Below, one piece after another: positions 1 to 7,867 of a stretch of 64,000 nucleotides of DNA. The DNA comes from Ammoniphilus resinae. GTDB lineage: Bacteria; Bacillota; Bacilli; Aneurinibacillales; RAOX-1. The stretch is taken from positions 1 through 64,000 of the forward strand of contig NZ_JAGGKT010000003.1 of assembly GCF_017873965.1 (NCBI RefSeq), given 5' to 3'. Each line of letters starts with the position of its first letter. The stretch's first letter is position 1. The notes below the pieces were generated by a model, which saw only the letters and a list, made by a program, of their open reading frames with translations, was not told where the DNA came from and made no database searches. Position numbers and translations under genes: made by a program.

Positions 1-43
1 TACACAAAAAAACAAACGGCATAGGTTTTTTTCCATGCCGTTT
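1..43 (-). terminator. Rho-independent terminator of motAB
   Basis: A 9-bp inverted repeat (AAACGGCAT at 14-22, ATGCCGTTT at 35-43) is followed, read on the minus strand, by GTTTTTTTGTG. It lies about 75 bases past the motB stop, so it should end the motAB transcript. The plus-strand side is also fairly T-rich, so it may work in both directions. Confidence 0.8.
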
Positions 44-117
44 TGCATTCCATTTTTATTCCCAGTCCTTCTTTGAGCCTAACTTAATGACATTGTCCCA
101 AGGGAGCCTCTTTGCTT

Positions 118-849
118 TTACTTTCTTAGAATAACAATGTTCACGCGGCGGTTCGCTTGTCTGTGCTCAGCCGTATCGTTGGGGTATACCGGGTGATATT
201 CCCCATAGCCGGTAAACTGCAGTCGTTCAGGAGAAATTCCTTTTTTCTCGAAGTGGTGAAGAACCGCAAGAGCTCTTGCCGAAGACAATTCCCAGTTGGA
301 AGGAAATTGGCCGGAACGAATGGGCCGATTGTCTGTATGTCCTTCAATATTAATAGGATTGTCCACGACACTTAACAAGCCAATAATATCATCCAGAGTG
401 TGTAGAAAGTCTGGTTTAAGATTGGCTTGACCGAGATCGAATAAAATCACGTCTTTAAGCGTTAGCTGCACGCCTTTTGGATTTTCTGTTAAATCGATCA
501 CGAGATTCAGATCATGTTCATTCACATATTCTTGCAGTTTTTGCTTTAATCCCTGTAAGGCAGCCTCGCTAGGAGAGGGCTTGGTAGGCATGGTAGAGGG
601 GACAGGAGCCTCCATCGACATTTTCTCCGTTGTCGGCTCCTTGCCACCGCTTGTCGTATCGAAAACAGAAACATGATTAAACGCATTATACATAGATTCA
701 ATTAGCGAATCTGCTTTCTCCTTTTCGATATTACTCATCGAATACAGCACGATGAAAAACACCATTAGTAAGGTGATCATATCTGCATAGGTGATCAACC
801 AACGCTCGCTGCCCTCATCATGCTGTTCCTCACGACGCCTTCTTCTCAT
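118..849 (-). CDS. motB: Flagellar motor stator protein MotB
   Basis: MotB forms the stator ring of the flagellar motor with MotA. It couples ion flow through the membrane to rotation and anchors the complex to peptidoglycan. The 243-residue product has an Arg-rich cytoplasmic N-terminus, one transmembrane helix starting WLITYADMITLL that carries the essential ion-binding Asp (D23), a linker, and a C-terminal OmpA/MotB domain with the peptidoglycan-binding pattern GHTDNRPI...NWELSSARA. I chose the ATG at 849 because AAGGTGG lies 5 bases upstream; a GTG at 858 would overlap that ribosome site. It overlaps motA by 20 bases, so translation is probably coupled. Whether protons or sodium drive it cannot be decided here, although the MotB type (rather than MotS/PomB) fits protons. 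Confidence 0.97.
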   Translation of the reverse strand: MRRRRREEQHDEGSERWLITYADMITLLMVFFIVLYSMSNIEKEKADSLIESMYNAFNHVSVFDTTSGGKEPTTEKMSMEAPVPSTMPTKPSPSEAALQGLKQKLQEYVNEHDLNLVIDLTENPKGVQLTLKDVILFDLGQANLKPDFLHTLDDIIGLLSVVDNPINIEGHTDNRPIRSGQFPSNWELSSARALAVLHHFEKKGISPERLQFTGYGEYHPVYPNDTAEHRQANRRVNIVILRK

Positions 850-1648
850 TTGATCCACCTTGTCCCCCGTTTTGTTCTTCCAGCAAAAATTCTTGGCGCG
901 CTTGATTTGGTAGGAAGGCCATTAGCTTTTCCTTAACAATATTCGGATTTTCACCAGATTGAATGGAAAGCAGACCTTCGGTTTCCATTTCCCTGATAAT
1001 GATTTCATCCCGACTGCGCAGCTTTAACTTGTTGGCAATCGGTAAATAGACCACGTTGGCACTCATGACACCATAGAGCGTAGCGATAAAGGCAAGCGCA
1101 ATCGAGTGACCCAGTGTGTCGGGTTGGCTTAGGTTACTAAGCACATGTACCAACCCCATCACGGTTCCAATGATTCCCATGGTTGGCGCAAAACCGCCAG
1201 CTGCTTCGAAAACTTTGGCCCCTAATTTATGACGTTCTTCAATATTGGCAATCTCCAACTGCAAGATATCACGGATCATTTCCGGTTCAGCACTGTCAAT
1301 GACCAACTGTAGTCCTTTTTGTAAAAAAAGGTTGTCTTTCAACTGGTCGATATACTCTTCTAAGGCTAATAATCCTTCACGACGTGAAACCGTAGCCATC
1401 TTTGTCATGACTCTGATTGTCTCAATATGGTTCTGCTTTTTCTGTACAAAGGCAATTTTGACTAGGGGAATGACAGATTTTATTTGCTCGATTCCAAAAC
1501 TTGCAATGACAGCACCAAAGGTACCTCCAAATACAATGATCGCTGCGCCAATTTGTAGGAGGGCACTGACTTCCCCGCCTTCTAGGAGGAATCCACCTAT
1601 TAATGAAAGTAATCCTAGCGCAATTCCTATGGTAGTAGCTAAATCCAC
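830..1648 (-). CDS. motA: Flagellar motor stator protein MotA
   Basis: MotA is the four-helix membrane subunit of the stator, and its large cytoplasmic loop pushes on FliG. The 272-residue protein has hydrophobic segments near residues 5-22 and 33-50, a cytoplasmic loop of about 100 residues, then the paired helices containing GGFAPTMGIIGTVMGLV and GHSIALAFIATLYGVMSANV, which are hallmarks of the family. The length matches B. subtilis MotA. It is first in a two-gene operon with motB and is read away from the flhO cluster. A sigma-D-type promoter about 110 bases upstream implies expression with the late flagellar class. Confidence 0.97.
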   Translation of the reverse strand: MDLATTIGIALGLLSLIGGFLLEGGEVSALLQIGAAIIVFGGTFGAVIASFGIEQIKSVIPLVKIAFVQKKQNHIETIRVMTKMATVSRREGLLALEEYIDQLKDNLFLQKGLQLVIDSAEPEMIRDILQLEIANIEERHKLGAKVFEAAGGFAPTMGIIGTVMGLVHVLSNLSQPDTLGHSIALAFIATLYGVMSANVVYLPIANKLKLRSRDEIIIREMETEGLLSIQSGENPNIVKEKLMAFLPNQARQEFLLEEQNGGQGGSNEKKAS

Positions 1649-1757
1649 GGCGACACCTTCCTTTTTAATTCCGTAACCAAGGGAATGATTCTTTTAATTT
1701 TGTAGTCTAATATGTTAGAATACACCAGAGAATCCATCTTTAGGCCTATAGTTGTAT

Positions 1758-1785
1758 ATATCGGTAGAGATCGAGGTTCTGTTTA
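1758..1785 (-). promoter_or_regulatory. Sigma-D-type promoter of motAB
   Basis: Read on the minus strand: TAAA (1785-1782), a 16-base spacer, then ACCGATAT (1765-1758). The known B. subtilis sigma-D consensus is TAAA-N14-16-GCCGATAT, so this differs at one position. It has the right orientation, leaving an untranslated leader of roughly 100 bases before motA. Confidence 0.8.
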
Positions 1786-1876
1786 GTGTTTTTCGAGGAG
1801 AATGATGAAAATGGATAGCGATTGAAAGTCAAACCATAAACAGTCGATTAGAAATTCATGAAAAGGGGTGTGGAGA

Positions 1877-2317
1877 ATGAAATTATATCTGAAATCATTT
1901 ATCATTTTAATTGGCATTTCTGTCCTTATTATCGGAGCATTTGCCTTATGGGAATCGTGGACTGCAGAGCCTGCCGCAAAAGGGGAAAATCAGTCGGAAG
2001 TTTCCGCCGCAGAGCTGGTGGAGCGGACTGTAGAGACGGCCGTGATTACGACCAATCTGTATGATGAAGGCTGGATTAAGACGAAATTTGCGATTCAGAC
2101 AGACTCTCCAGAAACCAAGGAACATGTAGAGAAAACGATGTTTCAGACGGAAAGTTTGATCATTAAGACCCTGTCACAACTTTCCAAGGATAAGTTGGCA
2201 GGCGCAGAGGGCTTGGCATTGGTGGAGAATTCCATTCAAAAGAAATTAAATCAAATGCTCGGAGGCGACGGTGATCAGATCGTCAAAGTCTATACCACAG
2301 ATCGTGTGATCCAATAG
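1877..2317 (+). CDS. FliL-like membrane protein (paralogue 1)
   Basis: FliL is a single-pass protein around the stator that supports motor output. This 146-residue product has one N-terminal transmembrane helix (about residues 5-25), a short linker and a C-terminal domain with family features: TTNLYDEGWIKTKFAIQ, a long helix, GAEGLALVENSIQKKLNQ and the ending VYTTDRVIQ. It resembles the protein encoded at 55191-55613, in the standard fliL place before fliM, so it is a second FliL-like copy. I chose the ATG at 1877 because AGGGG lies 8 bases upstream; the GTG at 1868 has no spacing from that site. Its position divergent from motAB fits a stator-linked role, which is inferred. Confidence 0.75.
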   Translation: MKLYLKSFIILIGISVLIIGAFALWESWTAEPAAKGENQSEVSAAELVERTVETAVITTNLYDEGWIKTKFAIQTDSPETKEHVEKTMFQTESLIIKTLSQLSKDKLAGAEGLALVENSIQKKLNQMLGGDGDQIVKVYTTDRVIQ

Positions 2318-2352
2318 GATCTGATACTGATTGAAGTAGGTGAATTCCATTC

Positions 2353-2796
2353 ATGCAAGATGATCTCTTTTTTTACCTTATCGTATTAGGTCTCATTCTC
2401 GTTGGGGTGTCGTTCCTTCGATCCGGAAGAAATAAACCAGATTTGAACGCCACCCCCCGGCAGCAGATTAATGACCCGCAGTATCGTGAGTATCTGCATT
2501 TCATGTCTGAACTCAAAAAGGAAATGGAGCGGAGGAATGCAGAAATCTCCTATTCGGTACAAGAGCTGCGAAAAGAACTGACAGAAATCCAATCTCGCCT
2601 GGATACAAAGAATGGATCAACGGTCGATGGTCAGGGGGCCATGCGGCTTGATCACCGCTATGCTGAAATATTCGCCCTCAAGCAACAAGGGAAATCCATG
2701 GAGACGATTGCCAAACAATTGGATATGGGGGTTGGAGAGGTTGAACTCATACTCCAGTTGCATGCTGTATCTTCAGTATCCCCAGGGCAACGATGA
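2353..2796 (+). CDS. DUF6115 / SwrB-like flagellar-region protein
   Basis: A 147-residue protein with one N-terminal transmembrane helix (about residues 5-22), a coiled-coil-forming charged middle (MSELKKEMERRNAEI onwards) and a small C-terminal helix-turn-helix-like segment, ALKQQGKSMETIAKQLDMG. This is the arrangement of DUF6115 proteins, which include B. subtilis SwrB (YlxL), an activator of flagellar basal-body maturation. The position just before flhO and flhP supports this, since swrB also sits at the end of the B. subtilis fla/che operon. Sequence similarity to SwrB is not strong by eye, so the name is given as a family only. Confidence 0.7.
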   Translation: MQDDLFFYLIVLGLILVGVSFLRSGRNKPDLNATPRQQINDPQYREYLHFMSELKKEMERRNAEISYSVQELRKELTEIQSRLDTKNGSTVDGQGAMRLDHRYAEIFALKQQGKSMETIAKQLDMGVGEVELILQLHAVSSVSPGQR

Positions 2797-2811
2797 AGGG
2801 GGAGGAAACCA

Positions 2812-3273
2812 ATGATGGATAAACAATCGCTCTTACTTGGTGCTGGTTTAGGGATGATCCTGTCCGCCGTAGTGCTACACTATATTCCACCTTTGTTTGG
2901 ACCCGCGACTGATCCCTCTGTTTCTCCGCCGCCTAAGTCAGCTCCATTGACGGTCGAGCAAGGGGAGAAGTGGATGAGCGAGCATGGGTACGTGGTCATG
3001 AAGCAAAAGCAATGGAACGAATATGAAAAAAAACGAAAAGAATTGGAAGCGAACCCTCCGAAGTCAACGATTACAATATACATCCAGCCCGGGTCGAATG
3101 TGGAAGGAATCGAGAGGATGTTAGTAGGGGCCGGCTTGCTCCCGCAGCAGAACCAATTTATTCGGCTGATGAAAGAAAAAGATCTTACTCGGCGGGTTCG
3201 AACAGGGGCCTACACCTTTGAAGGAAAGGTCAACGAAGAATTGATCATTGAAGAAATTACGCGCCAACGTTAA
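2812..3273 (+). CDS. Small MltG (YceG)-like membrane-anchored protein
   Basis: This 153-residue protein has an N-terminal transmembrane helix (about residues 6-24), a Pro-rich linker, a charged helix and a C-terminal domain. In that domain, SNVEGIERMLVGAGLL and RTGAYTFEGKVNEELI resemble the LysM-like N-terminal subdomain of the endolytic transglycosylase MltG. The catalytic Glu-containing domain of full MltG (about 350 residues) is absent, so it is probably a peptidoglycan-binding or regulatory protein rather than an enzyme. It lies between the DUF6115 gene and flhO with a strong GGGGGAGG ribosome site. A role in making room for the rod in the wall is conceivable but is inference. Confidence 0.65.
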   Translation: MMDKQSLLLGAGLGMILSAVVLHYIPPLFGPATDPSVSPPPKSAPLTVEQGEKWMSEHGYVVMKQKQWNEYEKKRKELEANPPKSTITIYIQPGSNVEGIERMLVGAGLLPQQNQFIRLMKEKDLTRRVRTGAYTFEGKVNEELIIEEITRQR

Positions 3274-3298
3274 AATAAAAAGAAAAAAGGTGATACAT

Positions 3299-4114
3299 AT
3301 GCTCCGTGGAATTCAATCAGCTGTATCGGGTATGGTCGCGCAACAACGAAAACAGGATGCCCTTACGCAAAATTTGGCAAATCTGAATACACCAGGTTAC
3401 AAGAATGACCAAGCCGTCATGCGGGCTTTCCCGGATATGCTGTTAGCACGCATTCGGGATCACCAGGATCTGCCACAGGTAATGAATGCCCCATCGATTC
3501 CGGGTCAACAGCAATACCTCGGCGTTCTTCAAAATGGTGTTTATACGCAGGAGTTAATTCCTGACTTTTCGTTAGGGACACTCATAGAAACTGGGAATGA
3601 ATATGATGTGGCGATTGCGGACCAAGATCTCCCCCCTATCACTGTAGATGGACAAGCTGTTAAACCAGCCATCTTTTTTGCCGTGCAAAATGAGCAGGGA
3701 GAAGTCCGCTACACACGCAACGGCAAGTTTACCGTGGATGCATCTGGACAGTTGACAACCTCAGATGGTCTGCTGGTGCTCGACTCGCTGGGCTTACCGA
3801 TTGAGATGGATGAAACAGGAAAGCTCCCGCTGACTGACCTTGGCTTGGTCCAGGTGGACAACCCGCATCAGTTGGTACGTGAAGGAAACAACACCTATCG
3901 CTATACAGGAGCGAATCAACCCCAGCTGTCAGCACCTGCTGATCTAACCGGGTTTTCCTTACAGCAAGGTTTTATTGAAGGGTCTAACGTGGATCCTGCG
4001 AAAACGATGACGGAAATGATGATGACGATGCGTTCCTTTGAAGCGGGTCAAAAGGTGATCCAGGCTTATGACCGTACACTGGAGCAATTGAATACGATCG
4101 GTAAACTCGGATAG
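3299..4114 (+). CDS. flhO: Flagellar basal-body rod protein FlhO (FlgF/FlgG family)
   Basis: FlhO is a distal-rod-type protein of Gram-positive flagella. The 271-residue product opens with the rod/hook N-terminal motif (LRGIQSAVSGMVAQQRKQD, then NLANLNTPGYKNDQAV) and ends with the axial C-terminal helix (GSNVDPAKTMTEMMMTMRSFEAG). The start is the ATG at 3299, with AAAGGTGA 5 bases upstream; an in-frame upstream ATG at 3248 lies inside the preceding gene and lacks a ribosome site. The gene is followed after 13 bases by flhP, the same pairing as in B. subtilis flhO-flhP. Confidence 0.93.
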   Translation: MLRGIQSAVSGMVAQQRKQDALTQNLANLNTPGYKNDQAVMRAFPDMLLARIRDHQDLPQVMNAPSIPGQQQYLGVLQNGVYTQELIPDFSLGTLIETGNEYDVAIADQDLPPITVDGQAVKPAIFFAVQNEQGEVRYTRNGKFTVDASGQLTTSDGLLVLDSLGLPIEMDETGKLPLTDLGLVQVDNPHQLVREGNNTYRYTGANQPQLSAPADLTGFSLQQGFIEGSNVDPAKTMTEMMMTMRSFEAGQKVIQAYDRTLEQLNTIGKLG

Positions 4115-4127
4115 GAGGTGAATAGAA

Positions 4128-4997
4128 GTGAATCTATCCATGTACATATCTCGTAGTGCATTGCATAGTTACCAACAAAAATTAGATACCGGGGCGCAGA
4201 ATGTAGCGAATGCCAATACGGTCGGCTATAAGAAACGAGATGCTGTTTTCTCCGAAAATCTGGCCACTGAGATAAAGAATCAATTCGAAGATGAGAAGGA
4301 GATCGGTCGCTTAACCCCTAATGGCATCCGCACCGGATTTGGTGTCCATCTCGGCCAAACGGCGATCAATATGCAGCAAGGCAATGTCCAGGAAACGGAT
4401 AATCCTTTTGATTTTATGATTGAAGGAAGAGGATTCTTTCAAGTGAGCCATCCGTCTGGACCGGATAAGGACGGACCAAGCGAAATTCGTTATACCCGTG
4501 ACGGATCATTCAAGCTGACCCCATCTTTCTGGGGGGACACCAACTACCTGGTCAACAGTCAAGGAGACTATTTGTTGGATGATTTCGGGGATCGTATTGA
4601 AGTTCCAACGGGTTATGATGTGAAAATTAGCGGGAACGGTGAAATTTATTTTTACAATCAAAACAATCCTGACGATTTCTATACAAACTATACACAAATC
4701 GGGGTCGTTGATATTGCCAACCCGCAACTGTTGCAAAACGTTGGCGGCAATCAATATGTGCTGCGGGAAGATCTTTTGGGTCAAGGCGTCACCGTGAATG
4801 ATCTGGTGCAAACTATGGATCTTAGCGCAGAAGGCAGTCCGAAAATCCGCCAGGGTGCTCTAGAAACCTCGAACGTCGACTTAGCGAAAGAAATGACCGA
4901 AATGATGATTGCCCAGAAAGGCTTTCAATTGAACTCTCGAGCGATCTCCTATGCAGATCAGATGATGGGAATTGCCAATGGGATTTTCAGAGGGTAA
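4128..4997 (+). CDS. flhP: Flagellar basal-body rod protein FlhP (FlgG family)
   Basis: This 289-residue protein is the partner of FlhO. Visible features are the N-terminal MYISRSALHSYQQKLDTGA, the rod motif NVANANTVGYKKRDAVFSEN, a central FlgG-like beta region (IEGRGFFQVSHP, YTRDGSFKL) and the C-terminal SNVDLAKEMTEMMIAQKGFQ helix. The start is GTG at 4128, with TAGGAGGTGAA upstream. In B. subtilis FlhP is required for hook assembly and is thought to form the distal rod under the hook. It forms an operon with flhO upstream and probably fliW-csrA downstream (40-base gap). Confidence 0.93.
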   Translation: MNLSMYISRSALHSYQQKLDTGAQNVANANTVGYKKRDAVFSENLATEIKNQFEDEKEIGRLTPNGIRTGFGVHLGQTAINMQQGNVQETDNPFDFMIEGRGFFQVSHPSGPDKDGPSEIRYTRDGSFKLTPSFWGDTNYLVNSQGDYLLDDFGDRIEVPTGYDVKISGNGEIYFYNQNNPDDFYTNYTQIGVVDIANPQLLQNVGGNQYVLREDLLGQGVTVNDLVQTMDLSAEGSPKIRQGALETSNVDLAKEMTEMMIAQKGFQLNSRAISYADQMMGIANGIFRG

Positions 4998-5036
4998 TCA
5001 AATAACGGAAATCAAGGGATGAAGGGATCAACGAAG

Positions 5037-5471
5037 ATGAAAATATCCACATTACTGTTCGGAGAGATCGAAATAAACAAAGAGCAAATCATAGATTTTC
5101 CTTCGGGCATCCCCGGATTCCCAAAAGAAAATCAATTTGTCTTTTTACCCATACCAGACACCCCATTCACCAGCATGCAATCTGTTTCCAGCGAAGTCCA
5201 CTTTTTTGTGATCAACCCCTTTGAGTATTTCAAGGACTATGAGTTTGACATCCCTGATCCAGTGATTGAAATGCTAGGGATTGATGGGCCTGAGACCGTG
5301 GCCACTTGGTCGATCCTATCGTTAAAAGAGAACCTAGCCGATTCCACCGTCAACATGCAAGCACCTGTGATCGTGAATACAGGGTCCCGTAAGGGAAAAC
5401 AATTGGTATTAAACCAATACCAGATCCGCCAACCTATTTTCATGCCAACGCCAGTGGCGTTACAGGGATAG
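5037..5471 (+). CDS. fliW: Flagellar assembly factor FliW
   Basis: FliW binds newly made flagellin and, when free, binds and antagonises CsrA, so flagellin translation follows export capacity. The 144-residue product has the family signature [21 protein letters not shown] near the N-terminus, [20 protein letters not shown] in the middle and [11 protein letters not shown] at the end. The ATG at 5037 is preferred because AAGGG lies about 10 bases upstream; the in-frame ATG at 5019 has almost no spacing to a ribosome site. It is followed after 13 bases by csrA and then by hag, the order of the known regulatory loop. Confidence 0.95.
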   Translation: MKISTLLFGEIEINKEQIIDFPSGIPGFPKENQFVFLPIPDTPFTSMQSVSSEVHFFVINPFEYFKDYEFDIPDPVIEMLGIDGPETVATWSILSLKENLADSTVNMQAPVIVNTGSRKGKQLVLNQYQIRQPIFMPTPVALQG

Positions 5472-5484
5472 GGGGGACCGAACG

Positions 5485-5721
5485 ATGCTTGTATTAACAC
5501 GCAGAAAACATCAATCGATTATGATTGGCGATGATATTGAGATCACGATTGCCGCGGTCGAAGGGGATCAAGTGAAACTAGGAATTAATGCACCCAAACA
5601 CGTGGAGATTCATCGCAAGGAAGTGTATTTGGCGATTGAAGAGGCGAATCGGGAAGCGGTGAGCGATGTGGCGAGGGTGGATTTGAAGAGGATTATGGGG
5701 CAGTTGGGCGGAAGTGAATAA
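5485..5721 (+). CDS. csrA: Carbon storage regulator CsrA
   Basis: CsrA is a dimeric RNA-binding protein that represses translation by occupying GGA motifs near ribosome sites; in Bacillus its main target is the hag leader. The 78-residue protein begins [20 protein letters not shown] and keeps the residues that contact RNA (L4, R6 and the VEIHRKEVY segment around R44). A CsrA-type hairpin lies in the hag leader 185 bases downstream of its stop, and the antagonist FliW is encoded directly upstream, so the loop is encoded in one stretch. Confidence 0.96.
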   Translation: MLVLTRRKHQSIMIGDDIEITIAAVEGDQVKLGINAPKHVEIHRKEVYLAIEEANREAVSDVARVDLKRIMGQLGGSE

Positions 5722-5736
5722 GTAGGATGAGGGATA

Positions 5737-5768
5737 GGGCCTTTCCGGTGGGGAGGGCTTATTTTTTG
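5737..5768 (+). terminator. Rho-independent terminator after csrA
   Basis: A GGGCCTTTCC / GGGAGGGCTT stem (5737-5760, with G-U pairs) is followed by ATTTTTTG. It separates the flhO-csrA transcript from the independently promoted hag gene. Confidence 0.7.
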
Positions 5769-5806
5769 TACTTCTAAAATAAAATAAAAAAATAATAGAG
5801 AAGCTA

Positions 5807-5834
5807 TAAACAAATTGCATATATCTTCCGATAT
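5807..5834 (+). promoter_or_regulatory. Sigma-D-type promoter of hag
   Basis: TAAA (5807-5810), a 16-base spacer, then TCCGATAT (5827-5834). This is one mismatch from the sigma-D -10 element GCCGATAT. The transcript would carry a leader of about 100 bases holding the CsrA site, as in B. subtilis hag. Confidence 0.85.
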
Positions 5835-5905
5835 ATGAAGTGTAAGGAAAATCAATAGGAATTCGGTCGCGCGACGATGTTCTTATTGTTTTTACCTAAA
5901 ACTAA

Positions 5906-5937
5906 CCACATGGATGTGGGGAATATTTCAAGGAGGA
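5906..5937 (+). promoter_or_regulatory. CsrA-binding hairpin plus ribosome site in the hag leader
   Basis: A palindrome, CCACATGGATGTGG (5906-5919), places GGA at the apex of a hairpin. Its core ACATGGATGT matches the selected CsrA consensus ACANGGANGT exactly. A second GGA pair lies in the ribosome site AAGGAGGA (5930-5937), 11 bases further on and just before the ATG at 5945. The two-site arrangement, one hairpin site and one overlapping the Shine-Dalgarno, is that used by CsrA to block flagellin translation. Binding itself is inferred. Confidence 0.85.
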
Positions 5938-5944
5938 ATTTAAA

Positions 5945-7789
5945 ATGAGAATTAATCACAACATTGCTGCGTTAAACACGTATCGTCAGTTGACTACCAA
6001 CAACGCTGCACAAGGAAAGTCTATCGAAAAGTTATCTTCTGGACTTCGTATTAACCGTGCTGGAGATGATGCGGCTGGTCTAGCAATCTCTGAAAAGATG
6101 AGAGGGCAGATTCGAGGATTGGATCAAGCAACTAGAAACTCTCAAGATGCGATTTCAATGATTCAAACTGCTGAAGGTGCATTGAATGAAACTCACTCTA
6201 TTTTACAACGTATGCGTGAATTAGCAGTTCAATCATCGACTGATACGAATACACTTTCTGACCGAGAGGAAATCCAAAAGGAAATTAACCAATTAACTTC
6301 TGAAATTAACCGAATTGGTAACACTACAGATTTTAATACAAAGAAATTATTAAATGGTGATCTTGAAAATACTTTTACATCAGAAGTAACAGGTATGAAC
6401 TTTGTTGGTGGTACCGCTACAAGCACAAATGTTTCTTCAACCGGGCTTGATGTAACATTATTAAGTGGTACAAATGCATTAGAAGCTGGGGAACATACAC
6501 TGGAAATAACTTCTACTCGTAATACAAGAGATCCTCAAGTGTTAACAGCTACTTTCAATGATTTTGATGCATCAAGTACTGGTAATGGAAAAGGTGTAAC
6601 ATTTGATGGAAACCAAATTACAGCAGATAATACTACTGCAGCAGAAAATTGGACGTTAACATACGTTGCAGCAGATGATGCATTTACTGTTACAAATGCT
6701 GCTGGTACTTTTTCTGATACAGTAAAAGTAGGGGAACAATACGATGCACATGGTGTCTCCTTTAAGATTACTGATGCTGGAACGATTGGTGATGGAGAAA
6801 CCTTAGTATTCGCAACAACTGCTGGTGCTGACACGATTGGAACTGAGCAAACTGGTTGGACAACGGTTAATTCACAGGATGCAGTAATTGGTGATATTAC
6901 TCTTACTGATGATGGCACTAATGAAATCTCTCAATATGCTGGTGGTAAACTAACTATTACTGTTAATGGTTCAGCAGGTAATTATAATGTTCTTTTAGAA
7001 GATAAAGATGGAAACACTGTAATTAATGATACTGTTACTGGAACAGGAACTTTTAATGATCATGGTATCAATTTTAATCTTTCGAATCTTGGTACTACGG
7101 ATGGAAATGTAATAGAATTAGATTTGACTGAAGATACGTATACTGTTCAAGCATCGTTAGATGGTGGGGCTGCTCAAACACTGACTTCTACTTATGATGG
7201 CGTATCAACTTCAGAAGTTACTGATTTTACTGGATTAGCTGGTATTGAATTAGATAGTAGTGCTGTTCTAGCTGCGGGTACTCACACTTTTGATGTTGAA
7301 CAAACTGTTGTTGAAAATGGTACAGATGAATCAGCAACTTTCCAAATTGGTGCAAATCAAAACCAGTCAATGTCATTAAGTTTTTCTGATATGCGTGCTT
7401 CTGCACTTGGAATCACTGGAACCGGAACAGGGTTTTCTTCATCAAACAATGTAACTGATGGAACTAATAATGCTAATGTTGAAAAAGCATTGGATGTCAC
7501 TACAACTACAAATGCATCAAATGCAATTACGGTAATTGATGATGCAATAAAGTCTGTTTCCGCAGAGCGTTCTAAACTTGGAGCATCACAAAATCGTTTG
7601 GAGCATACAATAAATAACTTAGGAACATCATCTGAAAACTTAACTGCAGCGGAATCTCGTATCCGTGACGTAGACATGGCTAAGGAAATGATGGAGCAGA
7701 CTAAGAACTCTATCCTTGCTCAAGCCGCCCAAGCAATGCTTGCACAGGCTAACCAACAACCTCAAGGGGTACTTCAGTTACTTCGTTAA
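5945..7789 (+). CDS. hag: Flagellin Hag/FliC (flagellin 1), long variant
   Basis: This is the main filament subunit by position. It has 614 residues, about twice the 304 of B. subtilis Hag. The conserved D0/D1 ends are intact: MRINHNIAALNTYRQL and LSSGLRINRAGDDAAGLAI at the start, ESRIRDVDMAKEMMEQTKNS and ANQQPQGVLQLLR at the end. Residues of roughly 150 to 500 form a Thr/Asp/Gly-rich, beta-strand-like variable region that would project from the filament. Ordinary motility flagellins of Bacillales often lack such a large D2/D3 insertion. Control is likely threefold: a sigma-D promoter, CsrA repression of translation, and FliW feedback. A terminator follows 16 bases after the stop. Confidence 0.96.
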   Translation: MRINHNIAALNTYRQLTTNNAAQGKSIEKLSSGLRINRAGDDAAGLAISEKMRGQIRGLDQATRNSQDAISMIQTAEGALNETHSILQRMRELAVQSSTDTNTLSDREEIQKEINQLTSEINRIGNTTDFNTKKLLNGDLENTFTSEVTGMNFVGGTATSTNVSSTGLDVTLLSGTNALEAGEHTLEITSTRNTRDPQVLTATFNDFDASSTGNGKGVTFDGNQITADNTTAAENWTLTYVAADDAFTVTNAAGTFSDTVKVGEQYDAHGVSFKITDAGTIGDGETLVFATTAGADTIGTEQTGWTTVNSQDAVIGDITLTDDGTNEISQYAGGKLTITVNGSAGNYNVLLEDKDGNTVINDTVTGTGTFNDHGINFNLSNLGTTDGNVIELDLTEDTYTVQASLDGGAAQTLTSTYDGVSTSEVTDFTGLAGIELDSSAVLAAGTHTFDVEQTVVENGTDESATFQIGANQNQSMSLSFSDMRASALGITGTGTGFSSSNNVTDGTNNANVEKALDVTTTTNASNAITVIDDAIKSVSAERSKLGASQNRLEHTINNLGTSSENLTAAESRIRDVDMAKEMMEQTKNSILAQAAQAMLAQANQQPQGVLQLLR

Positions 7790-7805
7790 TCTTAACTTAA
7801 TACAC

Positions 7806-7837
7806 GGGAACTCTAGAGTCACTAGGGTTCCCTTTTT
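7806..7837 (+). terminator. Rho-independent terminator of hag
   Basis: The stem GGGAACTCTAG / CTAGGGTTCCC (7806-7832, one mismatch) is followed by TTTTT. It ends the flagellin message. Confidence 0.85.
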
Positions 7838-7867
7838 ACTAACATCATGGAAATGAGGGGAAACAGC

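Noticed and set aside
1858-2064. Small plus-strand frame overlapping the FliL-like gene
   Set aside because: Its product has no recognisable features and it overlaps a well-supported gene in another frame.
6535-7677. Long minus-strand frames across the flagellin 1 gene
   Set aside because: They are shadows of the Thr/Asn-rich variable region; no ribosome sites and low-complexity products. The same holds opposite flagellin 2.
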